A stretch of 36,321 nucleotides of DNA from an uncultured Clostridia bacterium (lineage in GTDB: Bacteria; Bacillota; Clostridia; Oscillospirales; Feifaniaceae): the NCBI GenBank assembly GCA_944376235.1, contig CALWCA010000018.1, positions 1-36,321 of the forward strand, written 5' to 3'. The number at the start of each line of letters is the position of its first letter. The stretch's first letter is position 1. Below the pieces are notes generated by a model. The model worked only from the letters and a program-made list of their open reading frames with translations. It had not been told where the DNA came from and did not search any database. Positions 1 through 8,302 of the stretch are shown here, one piece after another. The position numbers and the translations under genes are program-made.

Positions 1-120
1 ATCCTTATCGAGTTTGACCCGGATCTTTGGAACTCTACTGTAGAAACGGCCATAGTGGGCAAGGACGAACTCCTGACCTTCCGGTTCAAGGACGGGACGG
101 AGATTTCGGAGCTGAAAAAT
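1..120 (+). pseudogene. C-terminal end of a large serine recombinase, cut by window edge, no own stop
   Basis: Frame 1 from the first base reads LIEFDPDLWNSTVET followed by a TFRFKDGTEI segment. This resembles the extreme C-terminus of large serine recombinases/integrases (FDEELWN... and FKFKDGTE-type endings). The frame does not stop there: it stays open through the tRNA terminator and across the antisense tRNA-Leu to a TAG at 427-429, which is unlikely to be native protein. The natural 3' end therefore seems lost or fused at about position 115-125. Family assignment rests on about 35 residues and is moderate. The catalytic N-terminal domain, if present, lies left of the window. Confidence 0.55.
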
Positions 121-128
121 GGGCATAT

Positions 129-164
129 AAAAGGAGAAAACCCCTGTAAACAGGGATTTTCTCC
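129..164 (-). terminator. Intrinsic terminator of tRNA-Leu
   Basis: Read on the minus strand, GGAGAAAA and TTTTCTCC arms plus an inner CCCTG/CAGGG pair enclose a TTTA loop. A TTTTAT run follows. It lies about 35 bases after the tRNA 3' end. Confidence 0.8.
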
Positions 165-198
165 TCGCCACTTTTTTATCAAAAGTGACGTCTTAATA

Positions 199-281
199 TG
201 GTGCGGGCAACAGGACTCGAACCTGCAAGGTCTCCCGCCAGATCCTAAATCTGGTGCGTCTACCAATTCCGCCATGCCCGC
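199..281 (-). tRNA. tRNA-Leu(UAG)
   Basis: The minus strand folds as a class II tRNA. The acceptor stem GCGGGCA pairs with TGCCCGC, and CCA is encoded at 201-199. The T arm contains GGTTCGAGTCC, a variable arm is present, and the anticodon stem CCAGA/TCTGG encloses a loop TTTAGGA with anticodon TAG (reads CUA leucine codons). The recombinase remnant points at its 3' end, so this tRNA may be an integration site. Confidence 0.95.
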
Positions 282-292
282 AAATCAGTTTT

Positions 293-321
293 ATTGTAGC
301 ATGTTTCCTAAAAAGCGTCAA
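293..321 (-). promoter_or_regulatory. Promoter of tRNA-Leu
   Basis: Minus-strand -35 TTGACG (321-316), 17-base spacer, -10 TACAAT (298-293). The tRNA 5' end follows 11 bases later. Confidence 0.8.
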
Positions 322-342
322 CAAAAACAGGCGTTTTCCCCA

Positions 343-371
343 TTGTATCCACCCGTAAAACGCAGTAGAAT
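343..371 (+). promoter_or_regulatory. Promoter of the Na/Pi cotransporter gene
   Basis: -35 TTGTAT, 17-base spacer, -10 TAGAAT. This would give a leader of about 90 bases before the ATG at 467. Confidence 0.55.
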
Positions 372-466
372 AATCTCATATCCATTTCTTCTCTGCCACA
401 ATACACAAGGAGAAAGGATTTTCAGATAGGTTTTTATTTCAATGCTGGAAAGCTGGGGGGCGTTTC

Positions 467-2236
467 ATGAATCTATCAAACATTATCGCTCTGCTGGGTG
501 GCGTGGGCATGTTCCTCTATGGAATGAAGCTGCTCGGCATCTCTTTGGAGCGCTTTGCCGGCGTGCGGCTGGAAAAAACCCTCGAACGTCTGACAAACAA
601 TCCCGTCAAGGGACTGGCACTCGGTGCGGGTGTTACGGCCGTGATTCAAAGCTCTGCTGCCACCTCGGTAATGGCAGTTGGCTTTGTCAATGCCGGCATC
701 ATGAAGCTCGGACAGGCCGTCCCTGTTGTCATGGGCGCCAACATCGGCACGACTATGACAGCGCAGATTCTGCGCCTTGGCGACATCAGCAGCGATAATC
801 TGCTGCTCACGCTTCTCAAACCCGCCTCCTTTGCCCCGCTCTTCATTGCCCTGGGAGCCTTTGGCCTGCTCATGGCAAAGCGCAACAAGGCCAAGGATTT
901 TTCCTCCATTTTTATTGGCTTTGGCATTCTCTTTGTGGGCATGACCACCATGGAAAACGCCATGGCCCCCTTGCGAGAACTCGAGAGCTTCCAGCGTGTT
1001 TTCACGCTCTTTCGCAACCCTGTGCTGGGCCTTTTGCTGGGACTTGCCGTGACCGCCATTTTACAGAGCTCATCGGCAGCCGTTGGCCTTCTGCAGGCCA
1101 CCTCGGTCACGGGCGCCATCACCTTTTCCACCGCACTTCCCATTTTGCTGGGAATGAACATCGGAAAGTGCATCACCGTGGTGCTGGCCAGCTTTGGCTC
1201 CAATATCAAAGCCAAGCGCGTGGTGCTGATCGACGTTTTGTGCAACGTGTTCGGTGTGGGAATTTTCCTCATCGTCATGTACGGCTGGCAGGCTGTCGTG
1301 GGCTTTCCCTTTTGGGACAGCCTTGTCAACCGTGGCAGTATCGCCAATTTCCATACTTTTTTTAATCTGGCAACGGCCGCCGTTCTGCTGCCCTGCATCC
1401 ACCTGCTCATCAACCTTTCAGGGCGCATGCTCAAAGACACCAAGGAATCCAAAATCGACATTGAGCTGCGTCTGCTCGACCCCGCCTTTCTGCCCACCCC
1501 CGTCGTGGCGCTTGAGCAGTGCAAAAAGGTGATTTTCGGGATGGGCGCCACCGTTTTGGAAAACTTCCGTCTGGCTGTCGACATGCTGGAAACCGGCAAG
1601 GACGACCAGCTTGCACTGCTTGAAGAAAACGAAAAATTCCTCGACAAAAGCGAAACCGCTCTGGGAGAATACCTGACCAAAGTCACCGTACAGCACCTGG
1701 AAAACGAGCAAAGCCAGCTTGCTGCCGAACTTCTGCACACGCTGGGAGACCTGGAACGCGTTGGGGATCGCTGCATCAACATCTCCGAGGTCGCCTTTTA
1801 CAACCGTGATCAGGATATCCACTTCTCTCCCGAAGCACGCGTGGAGCTGTCCTCCATGACCGACGCCGTCACCGAGATCCTCGAGCGCACGCTTCGCGCC
1901 TACCGGGAGGAAAATGCCCAGGCGGCGCTGAGCATCGAACCGCTTGAGCAGACCATTGACATTCTTGAAGAAACGCTCAAGCGCCGGCACATCGATCGTC
2001 TGCAGGCCGGGCTGTGCAACGTGCAGGGGGGCATCTCCTTTGTCGAAGTGCTGACCAATTTGGAACGCATCAGCGACCACTGCTCCAATATCGCCATGCA
2101 CCTCACCCAGCGCCTGTGTCCCGACGAGCTTGACGAACACAGCCGCCGCAATCAGCTTCACCTGGCCGACACGCTGGAATACCAAGAGCTCTTCGAAGAA
2201 TATCAAAAGAAATATCTAGAGCCCATCGTCGGCTGA
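467..2236 (+). CDS. Na/Pi cotransporter family protein with PhoU-like C-terminal domain
   Basis: 589 aa, usual length for the bacterial NptA-like Na/Pi cotransporter (PF02690) family. It is predicted to import phosphate with sodium across the inner membrane. The two inverted transport repeats each carry the family QSS signature, at residues 61-63 (AVIQSSAATS) and 200-202 (AILQSSSAA), inside hydrophobic segments. From about residue 350 to 575 the protein becomes a helical, charged PhoU-like domain, the common fusion in Firmicutes and probably regulatory. The ATG at 467 has only a G-rich run (452-460) as ribosome binding site, at acceptable spacing. It is monocistronic: its own promoter lies upstream and a strong terminator downstream. 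Family is clear; phosphate as substrate is inferred from the family. Confidence 0.93.
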   Translation: MNLSNIIALLGGVGMFLYGMKLLGISLERFAGVRLEKTLERLTNNPVKGLALGAGVTAVIQSSAATSVMAVGFVNAGIMKLGQAVPVVMGANIGTTMTAQILRLGDISSDNLLLTLLKPASFAPLFIALGAFGLLMAKRNKAKDFSSIFIGFGILFVGMTTMENAMAPLRELESFQRVFTLFRNPVLGLLLGLAVTAILQSSSAAVGLLQATSVTGAITFSTALPILLGMNIGKCITVVLASFGSNIKAKRVVLIDVLCNVFGVGIFLIVMYGWQAVVGFPFWDSLVNRGSIANFHTFFNLATAAVLLPCIHLLINLSGRMLKDTKESKIDIELRLLDPAFLPTPVVALEQCKKVIFGMGATVLENFRLAVDMLETGKDDQLALLEENEKFLDKSETALGEYLTKVTVQHLENEQSQLAAELLHTLGDLERVGDRCINISEVAFYNRDQDIHFSPEARVELSSMTDAVTEILERTLRAYREENAQAALSIEPLEQTIDILEETLKRRHIDRLQAGLCNVQGGISFVEVLTNLERISDHCSNIAMHLTQRLCPDELDEHSRRNQLHLADTLEYQELFEEYQKKYLEPIVG

Positions 2237-2320
2237 TCCTGCGGGGAGCAGCCCCGGCCGGCGGCACAAAAAGCTCCACTGCCTGCCATTTTCCCCTGAC
2301 AACACAGCGCCTAATCAAAA

Positions 2321-2347
2321 GGACATGGCTTGCCGCCATGTCCTTTT
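2321..2347. terminator. Bidirectional terminator between convergent genes
   Basis: Perfect 9-bp stem GGACATGGC/GCCATGTCC with TTGCC loop. It is flanked by AAAA on the left and TTTT on the right, so it can end the Na/Pi gene (plus) and the aldolase gene (minus). Confidence 0.88.
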
Positions 2348-2433
2348 TGCTTTTTGTCTTTAAAAAGGGCCTGGCCTGATCTTATGCCTTGCTCTTTTTG
2401 TTTTTGAGCCGCCCTTTTTGGCCCAAAACGGCA

Positions 2434-3468
2434 TCAAAGCCCGCAGATATCCCTGCAAAGCTGCTCCACGGCGGCCTCATCGCTCGCCCAGCTTGTGCAA
2501 AAGCGCACGGCGCTGTGCTGCTCGTCGATTTTCCCCCAGAAGGAATAGCCCCATTTTTCCCCCAGCTTTTCAATGAGCTCGTTGGGCAGAATGGGGAACT
2601 GCTGATTGGTCGTGGAGGGCACGACAAAGGAATATCCCATGCTTTCGCAGGCCTTTCGAATCTTCATGGCAAGTCTCACGGCATGCCGCGAAATTTCAAA
2701 ATACAGGCCGTCCTCAAAAAGCGCCGCAAACTGAATACCCAACAGCCTGCCCTTGGCCAGCATGCCGCCGCGCTGCTTGATGCTGTAGCGGAAATCCTTA
2801 GCGATGGCGGGGTTGCGGATGACCACCGCCTCTCCAAACAGGGCGCCCACCTTGGTCCCGCCGATATAGAACACGTCGCAGCAGTCGGTGATGGTGGGCA
2901 GGTCGAGGTCGTTGTCCTGCGCCGCAAGGCCGTAGCCCAGCCGTGCGCCGTCCATAAAGAGCGGCAGCCCGCATTCCCGGCAGGCCTCTGCCAGAGCCTG
3001 CAGCTCGCTCTTGTGATAGATCGAGCCAATTTCGGTGGGGTTGGAGATGTAGACCATGCCGGGCTGGACAATATGCTCATGGGTTGCATCATTCCAGTGC
3101 TCATGGTAGCAGTCGAGCACCTGCTGTGCCGTCAGCTTGCCGTCGGCGCTGGGCAGGGCGATGACCTTGTGCCCCGTAGCCTCCACGGCCCCCGTCTCAT
3201 GGACATTGATGTGCCCGGTATCGGCCGAGATCACGCCCTGATGCGGACGCAGCGTTGCCGCAATGACGGTGAGATTGGTCTGGGTTCCCCCCACCAAAAA
3301 CTGAACGTCAATGTCCTCCCTGCCGCACTGCTGACGAATCAGGGCGCGGGCCTTGTCGCAATAGGCGTCCATGCCGTAGCCCCCTGTCTGCTCCATGTTG
3401 GAAGACATCATGAGCTCCATAATTTTGGGATGGGCTCCTTCCGTATAGTCGCTGTTGAATAATACCAT
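2434..3468 (-). CDS. Low-specificity L-threonine aldolase / beta-eliminating lyase family enzyme
   Basis: 344 aa PLP fold-type I enzyme (Beta_elim_lyase family, PF01212). Threonine aldolases cleave L-threonine or allo-threonine to glycine and acetaldehyde in the cytosol. The PLP-binding lysine is K206 in FYIGGTKVGAL. The cofactor-contacting FMDGARLGYG (171-180), an N-terminal NSDYTEGAHP, and a GGTQTN cofactor-phosphate loop at 60-65 are present. The ATG at 3468 follows a GGGAG-type ribosome binding site and a good promoter. It is a single-gene unit ending at a shared terminator. Family is firm; exact substrate (threonine, phenylserine or a related beta-hydroxy amino acid) cannot be fixed from sequence. 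Confidence 0.9.
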   Translation of the reverse strand: MVLFNSDYTEGAHPKIMELMMSSNMEQTGGYGMDAYCDKARALIRQQCGREDIDVQFLVGGTQTNLTVIAATLRPHQGVISADTGHINVHETGAVEATGHKVIALPSADGKLTAQQVLDCYHEHWNDATHEHIVQPGMVYISNPTEIGSIYHKSELQALAEACRECGLPLFMDGARLGYGLAAQDNDLDLPTITDCCDVFYIGGTKVGALFGEAVVIRNPAIAKDFRYSIKQRGGMLAKGRLLGIQFAALFEDGLYFEISRHAVRLAMKIRKACESMGYSFVVPSTTNQQFPILPNELIEKLGEKWGYSFWGKIDEQHSAVRFCTSWASDEAAVEQLCRDICGL

Positions 3469-3512
3469 ATCTCTTCTCCCCCTTTTCTTTCCTAAGTAGA
3501 CAATCTTTTTTT

Positions 3513-3542
3513 ATTATACCCTGAGGGCTGTTCTTTGCGCAA
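3513..3542 (-). promoter_or_regulatory. Promoter of the threonine aldolase gene
   Basis: Minus strand TTGCGC (3542-3537), 18-base spacer, TATAAT (3518-3513). About 45 bases lie between the -10 element and the ATG. Confidence 0.75.
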
Positions 3543-3956
3543 GCATCCCTGTCCGCTCAAAATATTGCGAAATTGTGACAAATATGTCTCCCTTGCTTTG
3601 CGGGAAAATCCGTTTTTTATCTTTTTTTGCTCTCTTCAAACATATTTATTATAACACTTATCAAAATTTGTTGCTCTTAAAAAACCTTTTTTCAAAAGTC
3701 AAGAGCCAATTTCTTCCAAGTTCGCCCTTTTTCTTACTGCTTTAGTTGACATAATTCCCATGCCAGACTGCTTTTCAAGGGAAGATATCCACATTTTCCA
3801 CCGGGTTATCCACAGAGAGGGGCTTAATTCCCCGTCGTTACCGCAAGTTTTCCACATTTTCCTGTTTGTCTAGTGCGGACATCTGATGCTCGATGTGTTT
3901 TGGTTGACATAACTCGCCGGTTCTTTTTCCAAAAAATAATTTTTGTCACGCTTTTA
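3543..3956. other. AT-rich intergenic region with a DnaA-box-like cluster
   Basis: No gene is seen here. An AT-rich block (about 3590-3745, runs of T and A) is followed by four same-orientation 9-mers close to the DnaA box TTWTNCACA. They are ATATCCACA (3785-3793, one mismatch), TTTTCCACC (3794-3802, one mismatch), TTATCCACA (3806-3814, perfect) and TTTTCCACA (3848-3856, perfect). The 10-mer GTTGACATAA occurs twice, at 3745-3754 and 3903-3912, flanking the cluster. The region lies upstream of the aldolase promoter and downstream of tsaD. No clear tsaD terminator was found. Function as a DnaA-binding locus is inference. Confidence 0.5.
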
Positions 3957-4973
3957 TCATAATTTACTGGTGTCTATTTCTTTTGTCGCCAGGGCGTTGA
4001 GCGAGCTTGCGGCGATGTTTCCCGCCTGAAGCTCGAAATACCCCTGTGCCGCGACCATGGCGGCATTGTCTCCGCACAGCGAGAGGGGCGGCAAAAAGAG
4101 TGGGATCCCCAGCCTTTGCGCCGTCTCCTGAGCCTTGCGCCGCAGCACCGAATTGGCAGATACTCCGCCGGCCAGCACCAGAGCGGGTGCCTGCACCTGG
4201 CGGGCAGCCTCTTCCAGGCGTCCGGTCAAGGCCTGCGCCACGCTGTCCATGAGCGAGACGGCAAAGTCGGCCTTGCAAAAGTCCTGCCCTTTTTGCTGTG
4301 CGTTGTGCAGAAAGTTGACGGCGGCCGTCTTGAGCCCCGAGAAGCTGAAGTCGAGCGGCGCGCCGCGCACCTCTGCGCTGGGGAAGGACACCGCCTCGGG
4401 GTCCCCTGTCTGGGCGAGCGCATCCATGGCCACGCCGCCGGGATAGGGCAGGCCGAGCACGCGGGCCACCTTGTCAAAGCATTCGCCGGCAGCGTCGTCC
4501 CTCGTGCGTCCCAGCGTCTGAAACTCTGTATAGCCCGTGACATAAACCAGGCTGGTATGCCCCCCTGACACAATAAGCGCCAAAAAGGGAGGCGACAGCT
4601 CGGGGTGGGCCAGATAGTTTGCCGCCACATGGCTGCGCAGGTGATGGACGGGGGTGAGCGGCAGCCCGGTGGCCGACGCCAGCCCCTTTGCAAAATTGAC
4701 GCCCACCAGCAGGGCCCCGATCAGCCCCGGCCAGGCGGTGACGGCGATGCCGTCGATGTCGGCCAGCGTCAGCCCGGCGCTGTCGAGCGCCATCTGTGTC
4801 AGCTGGCCAATCGACTCCACATGGGCCCTTGAGGCAATCTCGGGCACCACCCCGCCATAGAGCCTATGGATGTCAATTTGGGTCCGCACGGCACAGGAAA
4901 GCTGCCGCCTGCCGTCCTGCACCACGGCGGCCGACGTCTCGTCGCAGGACGTTTCGATTCCAAGGATGCGCAT
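3957..4973 (-). CDS. tsaD: tRNA N6-adenosine threonylcarbamoyltransferase
   Basis: 338 aa Kae1/TsaD protein. It transfers the threonylcarbamoyl group from TC-AMP to A37 of ANN-decoding tRNAs (t6A), working with TsaB and TsaE. The N-terminus MRILGIETSCDETSAA is the family hallmark. The metal-binding histidines are H111 and H115 (HLRSH), and the ASKHA-type LIVSGGHTSL and C-terminal CGDNAAM motifs are present. I chose the ATG at 4973 rather than longer starts because AAGGAGG (4993-4987) precedes it and conservation begins there. It is the third gene of polA-rimI-tsaD, 94 bases after rimI. The usual partners tsaB and tsaE are not in the window. Confidence 0.96.
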   Translation of the reverse strand: MRILGIETSCDETSAAVVQDGRRQLSCAVRTQIDIHRLYGGVVPEIASRAHVESIGQLTQMALDSAGLTLADIDGIAVTAWPGLIGALLVGVNFAKGLASATGLPLTPVHHLRSHVAANYLAHPELSPPFLALIVSGGHTSLVYVTGYTEFQTLGRTRDDAAGECFDKVARVLGLPYPGGVAMDALAQTGDPEAVSFPSAEVRGAPLDFSFSGLKTAAVNFLHNAQQKGQDFCKADFAVSLMDSVAQALTGRLEEAARQVQAPALVLAGGVSANSVLRRKAQETAQRLGIPLFLPPLSLCGDNAAMVAAQGYFELQAGNIAASSLNALATKEIDTSKL

Positions 4974-5026
4974 TAGGGTCTTTTCCCCTCCTTTTTGTTT
5001 TTCGCCGCACAAAGGGACAAAATATT

Positions 5027-5059
5027 GCTGCCCGAAAACACAACCTCTTTCAGGGCAGC
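5027..5059 (-). terminator. Hairpin in the rimI-tsaD gap, possible attenuator
   Basis: GCTGCCC and GGGCAGC arms with further A/T pairs inside (about 12 bp with one mismatch). On the minus strand AATATTTT follows. It sits between rimI and the tsaD ribosome binding site and could reduce read-through into tsaD. Confidence 0.4.
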
Positions 5060-5067
5060 CAGCGCCG

Positions 5068-5517
5068 TTACAGCGCGCGCCTTAAAATCAGCGCGTCCTC
5101 CTTTGGCAGAACATAATACCCAGGCCGGCGGCCCACCTGCTCAAAGCCCTCGCTCTCATACAGGGCGCGCGCAGCCGCATTGCTTTCCCGCACCTCGAGA
5201 AAAAGCTCCCTGCAGCCGCACTGCTCCAGCCGCTCCAAACAGGCTCTCAAAAGCGCCCGCCCAATCCCCTGCCGGCGGCAGGCGCTGTCGGTGGCAATGC
5301 GCAGCAATTCGGCCTGTCCCGCAACCACCAGCAGCAGGGCGTATGCACAAAGCTCCCCCTCCCGCATCATCCCAAGCGCCATGCCGGCAGGGGCCGCCAG
5401 CCCCTCTTCCAGCATATCCAGGCTCCAAGGCTCGGCAAAGCACTTTTTTTCCAGCCGCGCCATCGCGGCAAGATGCCTGCTCTCCAACCTCACGATCCCA
5501 CACTCAATGGGCGTCAT
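5068..5517 (-). CDS. rimI: Ribosomal-protein-alanine N-acetyltransferase (GNAT)
   Basis: 149 aa, the normal RimI length. It acetylates the N-terminal alanine of ribosomal protein S18 using acetyl-CoA. The acetyl-CoA-binding motif A appears as CRRQGIGRALL (about residues 80-90), followed by FLEVRESNAAARALYESEGF, the typical RimI motif B with NxxAxxLY. The start overlaps the end of polA by 14 bases, indicating translational coupling, and tsaD follows, the classical rimI-tsaD neighbourhood. Substrate is assigned from family and neighbourhood. Confidence 0.92.
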   Translation of the reverse strand: MTPIECGIVRLESRHLAAMARLEKKCFAEPWSLDMLEEGLAAPAGMALGMMREGELCAYALLLVVAGQAELLRIATDSACRRQGIGRALLRACLERLEQCGCRELFLEVRESNAAARALYESEGFEQVGRRPGYYVLPKEDALILRRAL

Positions 5518-8035
5518 ACCAGGTTGCCCCCTTCTTGACTTCCACCGTGAGCGGCACGCGCAGCGTCATGGCCCCCATCATTTCCTGCTCAAGCAGCGCT
5601 GCCGCAGCGTCGGCCTCCTGCTCGGGGCACTCCACGATGAGCTCATCGTGCACCTGAAGCACCAGCCGTGCGGCAAAACCCTCGCTCTTCAGCCGGTTTC
5701 TCACCCGCACCATGGCCAGCTTGATGATGTCGGCCGCCGTGCCCTGAATGGGGGTGTTCATGGCGGCGCGCTCGCCAAAGGATCGCTGATTGTAATTGGA
5801 AGAGGTCAGCTCGGGCAGATAGCGGCGCCGGCCCAGCAGCGTCGTGACATAGCCGCGCTCCTTTGCCTGCGCAACAGCCTCGTCGAGATAGCGGCGAATG
5901 CCGGGATAGGTCTTAAAATAGCTGTCGATATACCGCCTGGCCTCGGCCCGTGAAACGCCGATGTCGGCCGCCAGGGAGAAGTCCGAAATCCCGTAGACAA
6001 TGCCGAAGTTGACGGCCTTGGCGCTGCGCCGCATATCCGGCGTCACCTGCTCAAGGGGCACGCCGAAGGCCTGCGAGGCCGTGAGCGCATGGATGTCCTG
6101 CCCCGACAAAAAGGCCTCTATCATGCGCTCGTCCCCCGCCACGTGGGCCAGGATGCGCAGCTCAATCTGACTGTAATCGGCATCCAGCAGCAGACAGCCC
6201 TCCTTGGCCACAAACATGCGGCGCAGCTCCCTGCCAAGCGGCTCTCTGACCGGGATATTCTGCAAATTGGGCTCGGCGGAAGAGAGCCTGCCCGTGAGCG
6301 TCACGGTCTGGTGGAAGGTGGTGTGAATGCGCCCGTCGCGCGCCAGCCCCAGCAGCCCCTCCACATAGGTGGAATTGAGTTTGGTGAGCTTGCGGTATTC
6401 CAAAATCAAGGGCAGGATGGGATGCTCCCCGGCCAGCTTTTCCAGTGTGGCGGCGTCGGTGGAGTATCCTGTTTTGGTCTTTTTGGGCGGCCGCAGCCCC
6501 AGCTTCTCAAAGAGCACCTCTCCCAGCTGACGCGGGGAATTGAGATTGAAGGGCCCTGCAAATTCATAGATGGCAGCCTCAATCTCCCCGATGCGGCCGC
6601 GCAGCTTTTCCCCAAAGGCGCGCAGCGCCTCCTCGTCCACAGCAAAGCCGATTTGCTCCATCTCGCTGAGCACGGTGGAAAGAGGCAGCTCCAGGCGATA
6701 AAGCAGATCCTCCATCCCCTGCTCCTTGAGCTGACGCTCCAAAACCGGTGTGAGCTCGCGCAATGTGACCGCCGCAAAGGGGGCGCCCTCCAGCAGCTCC
6801 TTCCCCAAATAGGTGGCGCACAGCGCCGCAAGCTCTGTCTTGGAGGCAGGGTTGAGAAGGTAGGCGGCAAGCGCAGGGTCAAAGCAGACGCCCTCGAGAG
6901 GCAGCCCCCTCGCTGCCAGCTCGGTCATGGCCGCCTTGGCGCGGTGCAGCACTTTTGGCGCGCCGCTTCCCAGCAGCATGCGCGCAAGCTCTTCAAAATG
7001 CTCCCCCGCCCCCTCCTTGGTCAGGGTGTACACCTCGGTTTGCGTGGCAAAGGCCAGCTCTTCTCCCACCGCCACAAAGAGCTTTTGCGGCAAAAGCGGC
7101 TCAAGCTGCTCTTTTTGCGTGATTTCGACTGCTTTGGGCGCACTGCTTTGGGGCGCCGGCTTGTGCTGTGCCATGCGTTCCAAGAAGCTGTGAAATTCCA
7201 GCTTTCGAAAAAGAGCTGCCGTCGCCTCATAGTCTGGTTCTTTTCTGTCCATCTCATGAGGCTCCAGTGAGATCGGCACGTCCTTGCAGATGGTGGCCAA
7301 ATCATAGGAGAGCAAGGCCTGCTGCCTGCCGCTTCTCAGCTTCTCGGCCAGCTTGGGACGCAGCCCGTCGCTGCCCTCGTCCAGGGCGCGGTAAAGGGCC
7401 TCCAGGCTGCCAAAGCGGTGCAGCAAATCCATGGCCGTTTTTTCCCCCACGCCCGACACGCCGGGAATGTTGTCGGAGGCATCCCCCATGAGCGCCTTCA
7501 GATCGACGATCCTCTGCGGCGCAAAGCCGTAGGTCTCCTGCACCGCCTGCGGCGTATATCGCGTGGAACTGCTGACGCCGCCCCTCGTCACGGTCAGCTT
7601 GACGCAAACATGGTCGCTGACCAGCTGCAAATCGTCCTTATCCCCCGTGATAATGACGCATTCGTCCCCCCGACTGTCGCAGCGCGCCGCCAGCGTTCCA
7701 ATCAAATCGTCGGCCTCGTAGCCTTCGATCGAAAGCTGGCACACCCGCATGGCGTCAAGCAGCTCCCGCAGCACCGGCAGCTGCTGCGCCAGCTCCTCGG
7801 GCATGCCCTTGCGCTGGGCCTTGTACGCCTCGTATTTCCGGTGCCGGAAGGTGGGCGCCTTCAAATCAAAGCAAACGCATACGGCGTCGGGGTTCTCGGC
7901 GGCCATCTCCTTTTCATAGATGGACAAAAACCCGTAAATCCCATTGGTAAACAGCCCCTGCGAGTTGGTCAGTGCCCGCACGCCGTAATATGCACGGTTG
8001 AGGATGCTGTTGCCGTCAATGAGCATGAGCTTCAT
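5504..8035 (-). CDS. polA: DNA polymerase I
   Basis: 843 aa. It acts in Okazaki-fragment maturation and excision repair. N-terminal 5'-nuclease domain (about 1-290; LMLIDGNSILNRAYYG at the start, GYEADD, TGDKDDLQL, GDASDNIPGV). A degenerate 3'-5' exonuclease-like domain follows (about 300-460), in which I do not see the DxE/D proofreading residues, as in Bacillus and Thermus enzymes. The polymerase domain (about 470-843) carries motif A DYSQIELR, motif B RRSAKAVNFGIVYG and motif C VHDELI. The ATG at 8035 is chosen because AAAGGAGAG lies just upstream; an in-frame ATG six codons earlier lacks such a site. It is first gene of polA-rimI-tsaD. Confidence 0.97.
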   Translation of the reverse strand: MKLMLIDGNSILNRAYYGVRALTNSQGLFTNGIYGFLSIYEKEMAAENPDAVCVCFDLKAPTFRHRKYEAYKAQRKGMPEELAQQLPVLRELLDAMRVCQLSIEGYEADDLIGTLAARCDSRGDECVIITGDKDDLQLVSDHVCVKLTVTRGGVSSSTRYTPQAVQETYGFAPQRIVDLKALMGDASDNIPGVSGVGEKTAMDLLHRFGSLEALYRALDEGSDGLRPKLAEKLRSGRQQALLSYDLATICKDVPISLEPHEMDRKEPDYEATAALFRKLEFHSFLERMAQHKPAPQSSAPKAVEITQKEQLEPLLPQKLFVAVGEELAFATQTEVYTLTKEGAGEHFEELARMLLGSGAPKVLHRAKAAMTELAARGLPLEGVCFDPALAAYLLNPASKTELAALCATYLGKELLEGAPFAAVTLRELTPVLERQLKEQGMEDLLYRLELPLSTVLSEMEQIGFAVDEEALRAFGEKLRGRIGEIEAAIYEFAGPFNLNSPRQLGEVLFEKLGLRPPKKTKTGYSTDAATLEKLAGEHPILPLILEYRKLTKLNSTYVEGLLGLARDGRIHTTFHQTVTLTGRLSSAEPNLQNIPVREPLGRELRRMFVAKEGCLLLDADYSQIELRILAHVAGDERMIEAFLSGQDIHALTASQAFGVPLEQVTPDMRRSAKAVNFGIVYGISDFSLAADIGVSRAEARRYIDSYFKTYPGIRRYLDEAVAQAKERGYVTTLLGRRRYLPELTSSNYNQRSFGERAAMNTPIQGTAADIIKLAMVRVRNRLKSEGFAARLVLQVHDELIVECPEQEADAAAALLEQEMMGAMTLRVPLTVEVKKGATWYDAH

Positions 8036-8125
8036 CTTGCCTCTCCTTTTCAAACATTAAATCACGCTATGCGGTCCATGCCATTTTCCTTTCGCAGGGC
8101 CGTCGTTGTCCATATTGTATGTTCT

Positions 8126-8154
8126 ATTGTACACGCTTTGGTCGGGAAAATCAA
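8126..8154 (-). promoter_or_regulatory. Promoter of polA-rimI-tsaD
   Basis: Minus strand TTGATT (8154-8149), 17-base spacer, TACAAT (8131-8126). A second TACAAT occurs about 12 bases downstream. Confidence 0.6.
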
Positions 8155-8267
8155 ACCGTTGTTGCTCCCCCCTGCCGTACTTCGTCAAGGCGAAGCTCTC
8201 TTGTTTTTGTAAAAAACTCACAAAAACCCCGCTCTCATTTTGCACATATTTTCCCCTTCTTTGCCTC

Positions 8268-8296
8268 TTTACAATCTTCCCTCGAGGTGTTATACT
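8268..8296 (+). promoter_or_regulatory. Promoter of the amino acid ABC transporter leader
   Basis: TTTACA, 17-base spacer, TATACT. The expected transcription start near 8303 lies just ahead of the structured leader. Confidence 0.75.
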
Positions 8297-8302
8297 ACCT
8301 TC

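Noticed and set aside
442-798. Overlapping open frame at the start of the Na/Pi cotransporter gene
   Set aside because: It is out of frame with the clearly recognisable transporter, and its translation is unrelated to any family.
3745-3912. The two GTTGACATAA copies as plus-strand promoters
   Set aside because: TTGACA is present, but no -10 hexamer lies at 16-18 bases and no plus-strand gene follows.
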